From Phytohabitans aurantiacus (GTDB lineage: Bacteria > Actinomycetota > Actinomycetes > Mycobacteriales > Micromonosporaceae): a DNA stretch of 64,000 bases. Positions 8,203-18,900 of the stretch are shown here, piece by piece. The notes under the pieces are model-generated. The model saw nothing but the letters and a program-made list of their open reading frames with translations. It had not been told where the DNA came from and ran no database searches. Location: positions 161,872 to 225,871 of the forward strand of contig NZ_BSDI01000029.1 in NCBI RefSeq assembly GCF_027923225.1, in the 5' to 3' direction. Position numbers and translations under genes: made by a program. Each line of letters begins with the position of its first letter. The stretch's first letter is position 1.

Positions 8203-11200
8203 ATGCTCGCCATGTCGGTGAGCACAGCGTCGGTGAGTGCGGTCAAGAGGCGCAAGTTCGGGGTACGGGCGCTGGTCGCCCTCATGGTCGTGAGTCTGTT
8301 GTGGGCGGTGCCGAGCTCCGCCGCCCTGCAGGCGTCCACAATGTCCGCTAGTGCCCTGAACTCCTTGTGGGGCGCGTACGGCGACGCGGGCGGCCACTGG
8401 ACCGGCGGCGACTCCACCGTCTCGGTGGCGCTGCCGGATGGCCGGGTCGCCTGGCTGTACTCCGACACCTATCTCGGCGCGGTCAACGCCGACCACAGCC
8501 GGCCCGCCGACGCGCCCATGGTGAACAACACCCTGGTCGTTCAGCAGGGCAACACCCTGGGGCAGACGCTGCACGGCGGCACCGCCGCGGCGCCGAAGGC
8601 CCTTGTGGACACCGGCGTGGCCGACGAGCTGTTCTGGGTCACGGACGGTGTCGTCGACGAGGGCGCGTTGAAGGTGCTCTACAACCGTTACCGCAAGACC
8701 GGCACCGGCCCGCTGGATGTCGAACTCGTCGGGACCGCGCTGGCGACGTTCGCGCTGCCCGGCCTGACGCTGAGCAGCGTGACAGCGCTGCCGCTCACCA
8801 ACCGGATCGCCTGGGGCACGACGATCCTGCAGGATGGTGGGCAGACCTATGTGTACGGTCTGGAAGACGTCGACGGCCTCAAGTTCGCGCATGTGGCCCG
8901 GGCCACCGGTGGCCTGGCGGGGAGTTGGCAGTTCTGGACCGGCTCGGCCTGGTCGGCGAACGAGGCGCAGTCGAGCCGGTTGATGAGTGGTGTCGGTGGT
9001 TACTCCGTCGATCGGATCGGCGACGACTACGTGCTGGTGACTCAGGACACCAACACGATGTTCGGTCCGTCGGTGGTGGCGCATGTGGCCGCGAGCCCGA
9101 CCGGGCCGTTCGGTGCGCCGCGGTATCTGGTCGACGCGCCGGAGCCCGCCGCGAACCCGGCGCACATCATCTACGACGCCCGTACCCATCCGGCGCTGGC
9201 GGCGGACGGGAAGCTGCTGATCTCGTACAACGTCAACAGCCTGCGGGACGGCGACAACACCGCGGACGCCCGTATCTATCGGCCGCGTTTCGTCGAGTTC
9301 GCGTGGCCGTTGCCGGCGCCGGACCCGGCGACGGTGCCGGCCCGCCCCGCCGGGTTCACCGTCGAGGGCAGCAGTGACCCCATCCGGTTGGCGTGGACGC
9401 CGGTTCCGGGCGCCACCGGGTATCGGGTGTATCGCCGGGACGTCACGGCCGGCCAGACTCATTTCACTCGTTCACCGCGGGTAGAGTCGCAGGCCAGCGC
9501 CGAGGTCGCGTTACTGACCGACGGGCACGCGTACGAGTTCCGGATCGCGGCGGTCAACGCCGTCGGGGAGAGCCAGCCCAGCGACACCAGGTCCATCACG
9601 ATCGACGTCGTGGCGCCAGCCGCGCCGACGGGGTTGACGGCCACCCCGAACGGCAACGGCGAGATCGCGTTGAGCTGGGCGGCGGTGACGGGGCCGGCGC
9701 AGTACCAGGTGTACCTGCGGGACCTCACCGAGCAGCAGGAGGAGTTCGCGACGCTCGAACCGGACTCCCCGTTCGGCACGACCGCGACGGCGCGCAAGCT
9801 CGTCCACCAGCACGACTACGAGTTCGTGGTCGTCGCCCGCAACGGCGCGGGGGACAGTCCGCGCAGCGCGGCGGTCACCGCGCGGGCGTCCTACGCCCTT
9901 CCGGGTACGCCAGGGCAGCTGACCGCCACCGCGGACGGTGCCGGCGCGGTGCGGCTGGCCTGGCAGGCGGCCGGCCCCGACGTCTGGTACTGGGTGTACC
10001 AGCGGGACGTGACGGCCGGCGAGACCGCGTTCACCAAGCTGGAGTACCCCGTCACGCAGGGGGCGTCGTTCAACGCCGCGGGGCTGCTGCACGAGCACGA
10101 GTACGAGTTCAAGGTCTCCGCTATCAACGGCGGCGGTGAAGGCGTCGCGACCGCGCCGGTCCGGGCGACGGCCCGCTACGGCCTGCCCGGCGTGCCGACC
10201 GCGCTGGCCGCGACGGTGAACGCCGATGCCAGCGTGACGCTGAACTGGACAGGTTCCGGCGCCGGCGTCTGGTACTGGGTGTACCTGCGGGACGTCACCG
10301 CCGCCGAGACCGAGTTCCGCAAGCTTGAGTACCCGGTCACCGAGGGCACCACGGCCCGGCCGGGAGCCCTGCTTGACGGGCACGAGTACGAGTTCGCGGT
10401 GTCGGCCATCAACCAGGGTGGGGAGAGCCAGCGCAGCGGCACGATCCGCGCGACCGCCCGGCACGACAAGCCCGGTGCGCCAACCGGTCTGGTGGCGACC
10501 GCCAACGGCGACGGCAGCGTCAGTCTGGAGTGGACGGCACCCGCCCCGAACCTCTACTACTGGGTCTACCAGCGCGACGTGACCAGCGGCGAAGCCGACT
10601 TCCGGAGGCTGGAGCTTCCGGTCACCCAGGGCACGGCTGCGCGGCCGGGAGCGTTGCTCGACGGGCACGAGTACGAGTTCGCGGTCGCCGGCATCAACGC
10701 CGCCGGTGACGGGCCGCGCAGCGCAACGGTACGGGTGACCGCCCGTCACGACCTTCCCGGTGTGCCGACCGGTCTACGGGCGACACCGGGCGACGGCGAG
10801 GTCGTTCTGGAGTGGACAGCGGTTCCCAACTCCTGGTACTGGGTCTACTACCGCGACATCACCGCGGGCGACACCCAGTTCACCAAGGCGCAGTACCCGG
10901 TGACCGAGGGCCCGACGGCGACATTGGGCTGGCTGGCCAACGGCCATGAGTACGAGTTCAAGGTGTCGGCGGTCAACGCGGCCGGTGAGGGCGGCGCCAG
11001 CGCGGTGGTGAAGGCGAAGCCCATGCCGCCGCTGCCCAAGGTGGTGACCGGTCTGACCGCCACGGCCAACGACACCGGCGGCGTCCGTCTGGAGTGGACA
11101 GCGCCCGGCCCGAACCTCTACTACTGGGTGTACCGGCGGGACGTGACGGCGGGAGAGTCCGACTACACGAAGCTGGCGTACCCGGTAACGGACGGCACGG

Positions 11201-13647
11201 CGATCACCGTCAAGGGGCTCACTCACGGGCACGTGTACGAGTTCACGGTCGCCGGCACGAACCTGGCCGGTGACGGGCCGACCGCCGCCCCGGTCCGCGC
11301 GACCGTCCACTATGCCCTGCCGAGCGCGCCGACGAACCTGCGCGGGCAGACCGCCGGCGACGGCACCGTCAACCTGAGCTGGGACTCGCCCGGCGAAGAC
11401 CTGTGGTTCTGGGTGTACCAGCGCGACGTGACCGCCGGGCAGACCGCCTTCACCAAGGGCATCTACCCCGCGACCACCACGTCGGCGACCAGCGGTGCGC
11501 TCGTGCACGGCCACGTGTACGAGTTCAAGGTCACCGCGATCAACGGCGGCGGCGAGGGACCCGCCTCGAACACCATCCAGGTCACCGCCCAGGGCGGCCT
11601 GCCCCGCCCGCCGACCGGCCTGACCGCGGTAGCCGGCAACGGCGAAGTCAGGCTGTCGTGGACGGCCAGCACCACACCCAACGTCTATTACTGGATCTAC
11701 TACCGGCAGACGGCCGGAAACGACGGCTTCACCCGGCTGGAGTGGCCGGCGACCGGAACCACCGCGACCGTGGGCAGCCTGACCAACGGCACGGAGTACG
11801 AGTTCAAGGTGGCCGCGACCAACGCGTCGGGCGACAGTGAGCCATCCAATGTGGTCAAGGCTCGACCGCTGCCGCCCGCGCCCACCGCGCCGACGGGCCT
11901 GAACGCGATCGCGGCCGACGGCAAGGTCGGCCTCGGCTGGAACCAGAACGCGACCGCCACGACCTACAACATCTACCTGCGCGACGTCACCGCCGGGCAG
12001 ACGGCGTGGACGAAGCTGCCGTACTCGGTGCCCGAGTGGTGGCACACCGTCGAAAACCTGACCAACGGTCACCGGTACGAGTTCCGCGTCACCTCCGTCA
12101 ACGCCGCGGGGGAGAGCGGCCCGTCCAATGTGGTCAGCTCCACGCCGGTACCACCCGCGCCGCAGGCCCCGAGCGGCCTGACCGCGGTGGCTGGCAATGG
12201 CCAGGTCACGTTGAACTGGAATGCCAGTGCGACGCCGAATGTGTACTACTGGGTGTACTTCCGGCCGCAGGGTCACACGGACTGGTACTACTTCCAGTAC
12301 CCCACGCTCGACACCCGGTTCGTGGCGACAGGGCTGTTGAACGGGTTCCGGTACGAGTTCAAGGTGACCGCCGCGAACCTGGGCGGCCAGAGCGGGTTCT
12401 CCAACACCGTCGCGGCCACGCCGTTCCAGCCGCCGCCCGCCGCACCGTCGGGCCTGACCGCGGTGGCCGGCAATGGCCAGGTCACGTTGAACTGGAATGC
12501 CAGTGCGACGCCGAATGTGTACTACTGGGTGTACTTCCGGCCGCAGGGTCACACCGACTGGTACTACTTCAAGTACCCGACGACGAACACCCGGTTCGTG
12601 GCGACCGGGTTGCTGAACGGGTTCCGGTACGAGTTCAAGGTGACCGCGGCCAACGGCGGCGGGCAGAGCGGGTTCTCCAACACGGCGGCGGCCACACCGT
12701 TCCTGCCCCTGCCGGCCGCGCCGTCCGGGCTCAGTGCGGTGGCCGGAGACGCCCAGGTCACGCTGACCTGGAACGCCAGTGCGACGTCCAACGTGTACTA
12801 CTGGGTGTACTTCCGGCCGCAGGGACACGCGAACTGGTACTACTTCCAGTACCCGACGACGAACACCAGGTTCGTGGCCACGGGGCTGGCGAACGGCTAC
12901 ACCTACGAGTTCAAGGTGACCGCCGCGAACCAAGCCGGCCAGAGCGGCTACTCCAACACCGTCAGCGCCCGCCCGCTGCCGCCACCCCCGTACGTGCCGA
13001 CGCTGAGCGCGTCCGCCCGGCCAGGGTACGCACGGCTCAGTTGGCAGTGCACGCTGTTCCCCGGCGGCTACGTCTACCTCTGGATCGAATACCGCACCAG
13101 CGGCGCATGGCGGCGCCTGCCGCTTCCGGTGGTGCACTCGGTGGGGCTGTGTGAACAGTCCTTCCACTTCGACACCACCGCGTTCGCGCGGGGCCAGCGC
13201 ATCGAGTACCGCCTCATCGCCGAGCGGATCACCCAATCGGTGTCCAACGTGGCCGCCGCCAACGTGATGCTCTCCCGTCCACAGGCGTACTGGTTGATAA
13301 CGGAACCGACCAGCCAGGGACGCAGTTCGTTCCAGGCCGGATCCGGCGCGTGGAGTGCGTACGGGTTCGACTGGGCCAACAACGGATGCAGCAACTCGCC
13401 GGACTATCCGTTCGGATACAACTTCAAGCCGGCGTGCGACCGGCACGACTTCGGCTACGGAAACCACCGCACGGTCGGCCTCAGCGCTGAGCGTTACCGG
13501 GAACGCATCGACGGAACCCTGCTGTGGGACCTGAGCAGAATGTGCGGGGCACTCCCATCAGGTGACCGAACCACCTGTCTAGGGATCGCCTCGATCTACT
13601 ACAACGCGGTGCGAGACTTCGGCGACGGCGCCTGGGCCGATTCCTGA
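8203..13647 (+). CDS. Giant secreted protein: propeller-like region, about 14 FN3 modules, phospholipase A2 domain
   Basis: About 1814 residues. The ATG follows GAAAGGG by 12 bases; a TTG 21 bases upstream and an ATG 9 bases downstream are alternatives. A signal peptide (residues 1-43) is followed by a region of about 330 residues resembling DUF5005/DUF4185 five-bladed propellers (WTGGDSTVSVALPDGR, YSDTYLG). Next come roughly 14 fibronectin type III modules of about 92 residues, each with YWVYxRDVTAG- and GHEYEFKV-like strands. The C-terminal 125 residues match bacterial phospholipase A2: CSNSPDYPFG then ACDRHDFGYGN, with catalytic His1748-Asp1749 and paired cysteines. Inferred role: an extracellular or wall-associated lipase on a long spacer. 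Three modules are near-identical at DNA level. Confidence 0.88.
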   Translation: MLAMSVSTASVSAVKRRKFGVRALVALMVVSLLWAVPSSAALQASTMSASALNSLWGAYGDAGGHWTGGDSTVSVALPDGRVAWLYSDTYLGAVNADHSRPADAPMVNNTLVVQQGNTLGQTLHGGTAAAPKALVDTGVADELFWVTDGVVDEGALKVLYNRYRKTGTGPLDVELVGTALATFALPGLTLSSVTALPLTNRIAWGTTILQDGGQTYVYGLEDVDGLKFAHVARATGGLAGSWQFWTGSAWSANEAQSSRLMSGVGGYSVDRIGDDYVLVTQDTNTMFGPSVVAHVAASPTGPFGAPRYLVDAPEPAANPAHIIYDARTHPALAADGKLLISYNVNSLRDGDNTADARIYRPRFVEFAWPLPAPDPATVPARPAGFTVEGSSDPIRLAWTPVPGATGYRVYRRDVTAGQTHFTRSPRVESQASAEVALLTDGHAYEFRIAAVNAVGESQPSDTRSITIDVVAPAAPTGLTATPNGNGEIALSWAAVTGPAQYQVYLRDLTEQQEEFATLEPDSPFGTTATARKLVHQHDYEFVVVARNGAGDSPRSAAVTARASYALPGTPGQLTATADGAGAVRLAWQAAGPDVWYWVYQRDVTAGETAFTKLEYPVTQGASFNAAGLLHEHEYEFKVSAINGGGEGVATAPVRATARYGLPGVPTALAATVNADASVTLNWTGSGAGVWYWVYLRDVTAAETEFRKLEYPVTEGTTARPGALLDGHEYEFAVSAINQGGESQRSGTIRATARHDKPGAPTGLVATANGDGSVSLEWTAPAPNLYYWVYQRDVTSGEADFRRLELPVTQGTAARPGALLDGHEYEFAVAGINAAGDGPRSATVRVTARHDLPGVPTGLRATPGDGEVVLEWTAVPNSWYWVYYRDITAGDTQFTKAQYPVTEGPTATLGWLANGHEYEFKVSAVNAAGEGGASAVVKAKPMPPLPKVVTGLTATANDTGGVRLEWTAPGPNLYYWVYRRDVTAGESDYTKLAYPVTDGTAITVKGLTHGHVYEFTVAGTNLAGDGPTAAPVRATVHYALPSAPTNLRGQTAGDGTVNLSWDSPGEDLWFWVYQRDVTAGQTAFTKGIYPATTTSATSGALVHGHVYEFKVTAINGGGEGPASNTIQVTAQGGLPRPPTGLTAVAGNGEVRLSWTASTTPNVYYWIYYRQTAGNDGFTRLEWPATGTTATVGSLTNGTEYEFKVAATNASGDSEPSNVVKARPLPPAPTAPTGLNAIAADGKVGLGWNQNATATTYNIYLRDVTAGQTAWTKLPYSVPEWWHTVENLTNGHRYEFRVTSVNAAGESGPSNVVSSTPVPPAPQAPSGLTAVAGNGQVTLNWNASATPNVYYWVYFRPQGHTDWYYFQYPTLDTRFVATGLLNGFRYEFKVTAANLGGQSGFSNTVAATPFQPPPAAPSGLTAVAGNGQVTLNWNASATPNVYYWVYFRPQGHTDWYYFKYPTTNTRFVATGLLNGFRYEFKVTAANGGGQSGFSNTAAATPFLPLPAAPSGLSAVAGDAQVTLTWNASATSNVYYWVYFRPQGHANWYYFQYPTTNTRFVATGLANGYTYEFKVTAANQAGQSGYSNTVSARPLPPPPYVPTLSASARPGYARLSWQCTLFPGGYVYLWIEYRTSGAWRRLPLPVVHSVGLCEQSFHFDTTAFARGQRIEYRLIAERITQSVSNVAAANVMLSRPQAYWLITEPTSQGRSSFQAGSGAWSAYGFDWANNGCSNSPDYPFGYNFKPACDRHDFGYGNHRTVGLSAERYRERIDGTLLWDLSRMCGALPSGDRTTCLGIASIYYNAVRDFGDGAWADS
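12166..12993 (+). repeat. Three tandem 276-bp near-identical FN3-coding units
   Basis: Units starting at 12166, 12442 and 12718 each encode APSGL to a final NTxxATP-like segment. The first two are almost identical over long stretches, including silent positions (for example the run coding AGNGQVTLNWNASATPN). The exact 276-base spacing and synonymous identity point to recent tandem duplication within the gene. Confidence 0.9.
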
Positions 13648-13658
13648 CCGGTTCAAGA

Positions 13659-13692
13659 CGTTGGGTACGAGCGCTCAAGCTCGTACCCAACG
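13659..13692. terminator. Bidirectional terminator between convergent genes
   Basis: A perfect 14-bp stem (CGTTGGGTACGAGC and complement) with a 6-base loop lies 12 bases after the giant protein's stop and 9 bases after the stop of the leftward small gene, so it can serve both. Confidence 0.85.
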
Positions 13693-13700
13693 GGCCGCCT

Positions 13701-14279
13701 TCAGGCCAGGGGCGCATACCAGCGTGCACCGGTGACCAGGACCCTGGTGGCCTGGCTCCGGTTCCACTCGACCCGCATGCCGTACTTGCGAAGCACCGGG
13801 AAGACCAGCTCGTCCAGCATCCGCTCCACATCGGACTGGTAGCCAGCCTGCCGTTGCTCTTCCGGCAGGGCCGCATAGGCGGCCTCGTCGAAGTCTTCGG
13901 GTGGGTAGGCGCCGTAGCCGAGGTAGACCGAACCGTCGGGGCTGGAAACAAGCGACTCGGTGTCCTGCTGGTGATACCAGAGGTATCCGTGCCAGTGCCG
14001 GGAGTCGTCGCGCTCGTCGTGGATCTCGGCGGCGGCGCAGGTGCCGCAGCAGGTGAAGTTCTCGCGGGCCAGCACGCCGAGCTGGTTGAGCTCGTCGAAG
14101 GCCTGGGTCAGGTTGCTGCGCACGTCACCCAGCTCACGCTGCTGGGCTCGGCGGACCTCCAGCGCCCTCTCGTAGGCGGCCGCGAAATCGGCGGCGTCGT
14201 CCTCCCCGCGCAGGATCCAGGACCACATCTTGTCCTCGGGACGGTCGTTGTAGGTCCAGTCATTCACACACGAGATCAT
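13701..14279 (-). CDS. Hypothetical protein with CCxxC motif (possibly DUF6891-like)
   Basis: A 192-residue protein, probably starting MISCVNDWTYN; the longer upstream frame has only low-complexity content. The middle holds FTCCGTCAAAEI, a CCxxC cluster that could bind zinc, followed by a YLWYHQQD segment and a Tyr/Gly-rich strand region. The C-terminal part (MRVEWNRSQATRVLV) looks like a beta strand pair. It resembles small actinomycete proteins annotated as DUF6891, but I cannot confirm the family from memory. It is cytoplasmic, convergent with the giant FN3 protein and divergent from the next secreted hydrolase. The function is unknown. Confidence 0.7.
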   Translation of the reverse strand: MISCVNDWTYNDRPEDKMWSWILRGEDDAADFAAAYERALEVRRAQQRELGDVRSNLTQAFDELNQLGVLARENFTCCGTCAAAEIHDERDDSRHWHGYLWYHQQDTESLVSSPDGSVYLGYGAYPPEDFDEAAYAALPEEQRQAGYQSDVERMLDELVFPVLRKYGMRVEWNRSQATRVLVTGARWYAPLA

Positions 14280-14355
14280 GACATCAAGAGAGTGAAGCCG
14301 GATTGAAGTCGCCGGCTGGTTTACTGCAGCGACTCCACGGGACAGGAGGCGCGAG

Positions 14356-15786
14356 ATGCGTAAAGGACTACGTGGCCTGGCTGTGGCCGGGTTGCTGATG
14401 GGGTTACTGGTCAGCGGGTCGCCGGCCAAGGCGGTGGCACCGGGCGTGGCGGCCGCCACGGGGCGTCACACCTATCTGGGCACGATCGACGGGGCCGACT
14501 TCAGGGTCGAGACGCCGCAGCGGTGGAACGGCACCTTGGTGCTGTTCAGCCATGGCAACTGGCCGGTCGGTTTCCCGCCACCGGGCGGGATCTGGCTTTC
14601 GAACCGGCCGCCGGACCGGTCCGGGACCGAGGCATGGTTGCTCGACAACGGTTACGCGCTTGCGGCGTCGAACTTCAAAGGCGTCACCGGTTTCGCGATG
14701 AAGGACGCGCTGGAAGACCAGATCGCCTTGCTGGACTGGTTCGAGGCGAACATCGGGCAGCCGCATCGCACGGTTGCCACCGGGCATTCGAACGGGGCGG
14801 CCATTTCGGCACTGCTCGCCGAGCGGAACCCGCACCGGTTCGCCGGGGTGGCGACCGCGTGCGGTGAGTTCGACCCGCCCGGAACGCTCAACTCGGCGCT
14901 GGACATGCTGTTCGCGGTCAAGGCCCTGCTGGTACCGGCTGATCAGCAGGACATCGAGCTGGTCCGATCCCGCGACCCGGATCGCGGCAACGAGGTCCTG
15001 ACCAACGCGGTCCGCGACGCCGTGACCACACCGCAGGGCCGCGCCCGTATCGCCCTGATCGCCGCGCTGGGCAACATCCCGGGCGCGTTCTCCGCGCACG
15101 AGCCGGCGCCGCGGCCGGGCACGGAGGACTGGGTCCGCAAGCAGGCGGACTGGATCATGGGCTACGTCTTCTTCGGCGGACCGAAGGAGCGGGCCGATCT
15201 GGAACGCCGCGCCGGCGGCAATCCGTCGTTCAACACCGGCATCGACTACCGGCGCCTGCTGAGCCGGTCCAGCCAGACCGAGCTGGTACGCCGCGCCTAC
15301 CAAGCCACGCCGGGTGTGGACCTCGACGCCGACCTGAACCGGATCAACGCCACGCCGCGGATCGCCGCCGACCCGGCCGCACTCTCCTACATGGACCGGT
15401 TCGCGCTGCCGACGGGGCGGATCTCGATGCCCTTCATCACCGTTCACACCGTGCAGGACGGCGGCGCCGTCGCCGAACACGAGCGGTGGTACGCCGGCCA
15501 GGTCCGCCAGCACGGCGACCCGGCGAAGCTGCGACAGGTCTATGTGGACCGCGGCATGCACTGCGCGTTCAGCGACGCGGAGGAGCTGGTGATTCTCCGG
15601 GCCCTGTTTGAGCGGATCGACACCGGCCGTTGGCCAAACCTGACTCCACGCCGGCTCAACGCGGCCGCCGGCGAGTTCACCGACCCGTTCCACCGGGTTT
15701 TGGACTTCGGCACGTTCGAGGACAAGATCATGCCTCCGGCATTCACCAGTTTCGCCCCAGCGCGATTCCTGCGCCCGTCACGCTAG
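14356..15786 (+). CDS. Secreted alpha/beta hydrolase
   Basis: A 476-residue exported protein with a strong ribosome site (GGAGG) eight bases before ATG and a signal peptide of about 27 residues (cleavage near AKA). The hydrolase fold shows LVLFSHGNW as the oxyanion strand and the nucleophile elbow GHSNG (Ser145). A conserved RGMHCAF near residue 397 probably supplies the catalytic histidine. The large insertion between the elbow and the C-terminal histidine (about 200 residues) acts as a lid-like domain. It resembles secreted actinomycete esterases of the prolyl peptidase or tannase-like type; the substrate is not determinable. It stands alone. Confidence 0.8.
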   Translation: MRKGLRGLAVAGLLMGLLVSGSPAKAVAPGVAAATGRHTYLGTIDGADFRVETPQRWNGTLVLFSHGNWPVGFPPPGGIWLSNRPPDRSGTEAWLLDNGYALAASNFKGVTGFAMKDALEDQIALLDWFEANIGQPHRTVATGHSNGAAISALLAERNPHRFAGVATACGEFDPPGTLNSALDMLFAVKALLVPADQQDIELVRSRDPDRGNEVLTNAVRDAVTTPQGRARIALIAALGNIPGAFSAHEPAPRPGTEDWVRKQADWIMGYVFFGGPKERADLERRAGGNPSFNTGIDYRRLLSRSSQTELVRRAYQATPGVDLDADLNRINATPRIAADPAALSYMDRFALPTGRISMPFITVHTVQDGGAVAEHERWYAGQVRQHGDPAKLRQVYVDRGMHCAFSDAEELVILRALFERIDTGRWPNLTPRRLNAAAGEFTDPFHRVLDFGTFEDKIMPPAFTSFAPARFLRPSR

Positions 15787-15859
15787 GAGCCATGTCGCCC
15801 GCCAGCGTAGCCCCCACTGCCGTTCCCTTTTCCGAAAGGCGCCGTGCTGAACTCCGCAA

Positions 15860-15890
15860 ATCCGTGCCCTCAAATGCGGGCAGCACGGAT
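15860..15890 (+). terminator. Hairpin downstream of the secreted hydrolase
   Basis: Arms ATCCGTGCCC and GGG-CA-GCACGGAT pair with a small bulge, about 75 bases past the hydrolase stop. It is a plausible terminator before the next monocistronic gene. Confidence 0.5.
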
Positions 15891-15988
15891 GTTTGGGGCA
15901 ACGACGAGCTTCCATGAAAACGCGTCTCATGTTGAGCTTCCGCGCGTGCTGATTCTCGCAACGCCGAACCGATGAGACCGGGGGAACG

Positions 15989-18900
15989 ATGGCTACATCC
16001 AGACTGCGCAGGCGGCTGCGCTCCACGATAGCTGTAGTGGCCGTTGGCGCGACGGTGGTCGCGGTCGCGCTCAGCCCGCCCGCAGCCCAGGCGCGGGCGC
16101 TGGACCCGGGGGGCGGAGCGTCGAAAGTGGCCGCTCCGCCGTCGGACACGGTCGACCCCAAAGAGCGGGATCGGGTACTGGCGCCGGGCTGGCACAAGTC
16201 CGACGATCTCGTCTGGACGACCTCGGGCGACAGCACCGGCCTGCACGTGCTCGTCGCCACCGCCCGCGGCGGGTACGGCTGGAAGACCGTGGCGTCGCTG
16301 GCCGAGCCGGGCTTCGACGCCGACCTGTGGATTGGTAACGCGTGCATCACCGGCTCTGGTCGCCGGCTCGTGGTGGTTTACGGGCCGCGCACGTTCACCA
16401 ATGACCCCGACCTCTTCGACCGTGGCGGGTTCACCGCGGTGGTGGACCTGCACTCGGGTGCGGTGAAGAAGCTGCCGGTGCAGAGCTCGCTGGCGTACTT
16501 CAATCCGGGTTGCGGCACCGGAGAGAGGGCGGTGCTCAGCCAGTACGGCGGCAAGCGCATCGACGACCCGAAGGTCAAGGGCGTCCACAGCAGACTGATC
16601 ACAGTGGACGCCGCCAAGGGCACGATCGGCAAGCCGCTGCTGCTGCCCACCGAGCTGAGCTCGCCGGTACCGGTCGGTGACGCCGTGGTCGCCGCGGGCG
16701 CGGGCCGGCTCGTGCGCGTGGACGGTCGAGGCAGGATGCAGGGGCTGGTCCCCACGCGCGGCACCGCTTTCCGGCTCGCCGCCGATCGCGACGGTGGCGT
16801 CGTGTTCCTGGACCGGCAGGGCGAGAGCGTCCGGGTACGACGGACGATGCCACGGGCGAACGCGACGCCCGCCACTCTCGCCGAGGGCGGCCTCACCAGC
16901 GTCGGCCTGGCCACCGGCACCGCCGGGCAGGTGTTCCTGACCGGCGCCGCCACCAACGTGACGGCGTTGCCCGGGACGGTCCGTCGCCTCGACGTGCCGA
17001 ACTCCAGCACCGTGTCCACGACGGGCGCGCTCGCGCTGACCCGGGTGGCCTGGGCCGGTCAGGCCGATCCCCGGGTTCCCGTCGACACCGGCGGCGCCGC
17101 GCGAACCCTTGACATCGAGGCGCGGTCCGTCGCCCGGAAGGCGAACCTGACGTTTCGCGTGTCGCCCGACGCCTCGCAGTCCGGGGCCGCGGCCGGGTCG
17201 GCGCGAAGCACGCACCCGAACCTGAACGCCGCCAAGAAGAGCGGCTCCGCCGCCCGTGTGCAGGGCTCACCCACCGACCCGGTCGAGGGTACGGACGAAC
17301 GGTACTGCTCGGTGCCGCGCAACGATCCGCGCAACCAGGCGATGCAGCCCAAGCCGCGCCAGGTGGAGTGGGCCGTCGACCAGGTGATCACCAGGTCGCT
17401 GACCGTGTCCCGGCCGGCGAACTGGAAGAACCTCGGCATGCCGCCGTACAGCCCGATGTCGTACTTCCCGCCGGTCGACCTGATCGGCGGCGGACGGGTG
17501 CCGGCCCAGGTGATGCTCGGCATCCTCGCCCAGGAGTCGAACATGTGGCAGGCGCCCGGCTTCGTGCTGCCCGGAGCCACCGGCAACCCACTCATCGGCA
17601 ACTTCTACGGCCGCGACATCTACAACGTCGACTCCTCCGACGACTGGAATATCAACTGGGCCGACGCCGACTGCGGATACGGCGTGGCGCAGGTGACCGA
17701 CCGCATGCGCTTGGCGGGCAAGGAAAAGCCCGATGAGCAGCCCTCGCATCCGTACAACATGCAGCGTGCGGTGGCGCTGGACTTCGTCACCAACATCGCG
17801 GCCGGCGTGCAGATCCTGCAGAACAAGTGGAACCAGGTCCGGGCGGCGGGAATCACCGTCAACAACGGCGATCCGCTCAAGATCGAAAACTGGTTCATGG
17901 CGGCGTGGGCGTACAACACAGGCTTCTATCCCAACCTCGGCAACGGCGAGCCGTGGGGTGTGGGTTGGGCGAACAATCCCATCAACCCGCGCTACGACCC
18001 GCAGCGCAAGGCGTTCCTCGACACGACATACGAGGACGCGCGTACGCCGCAGAAGTGGCCGTACCCGGAAAAGATCATGGGTTGGGCCGGCCACCCGGTG
18101 GAGATCAACGAGTCGCCGACGACGCTCGTCCGCGGGTACAACGCCGCTTGGTGGCCGGGTGGCGACGTCCAGGGTCCGATCAACCGGACCGCGGTGAAAC
18201 CGCCACTGAACCTCTTCTGCGACCAGAGCAACCACTGTGTACCGGGCATGAAGGTGGAGCCGGACGCGCCCGGTATGGAGGAGGAACCGCCCGGGCCGTG
18301 CCTGCACACCGACGACCACGACCGCTTCGACCTGCGCTGCTGGTACCACCAGTCGGTGCAGTGGAAAGGCGGACCGGGTACCACCTGCGGCACCTGCGGC
18401 AACGAGTCGGTGCGCTTCGACCCCGGCTACGCGTACCAGGATGACGGGGTCAGCTACCCGCCGAACTGCGGCACCATGCCGAGCACCTGGCTGATCATCG
18501 ACGACCAGCTCGACGGCACGCCGTCGGTGCGACCGGACTGCGCTCGAACATTCAGCAACGCTGGCTCGTTCGGGTTCGAGTTCGCCCCCGACGGCAGCGG
18601 CAACTATCCGTCCAAGGTGGACCTTCATCAGATCGGTGGCGGCTTCAGCGGCCACTTCTTCTTCGGGCGGACCCGCACCAGCGCGATGCACGGCGGCAGG
18701 CTGCGCGTCAACGGGACCTGGCGGCTGAGCAACCCGATCAGCGGCTGGTACAAGGTGAAGGTGGCCGTACCGGACCACCGCGCCTTCACCAGGCAGGCCG
18801 ACTACGTGATCAACCTGGGCAACGGGGTTACCCGGCATCGCGTCATCGGCCAGGTGCGCAAGGCGAACACGTGGGTGGATCTCGGGTTGTTCAACTTCAA

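Noticed and set aside
12166..12993. Regular 276-base repeats considered as a CRISPR or satellite array
   Set aside because: The repeats are in frame, encode FN3 folds and have no spacers.
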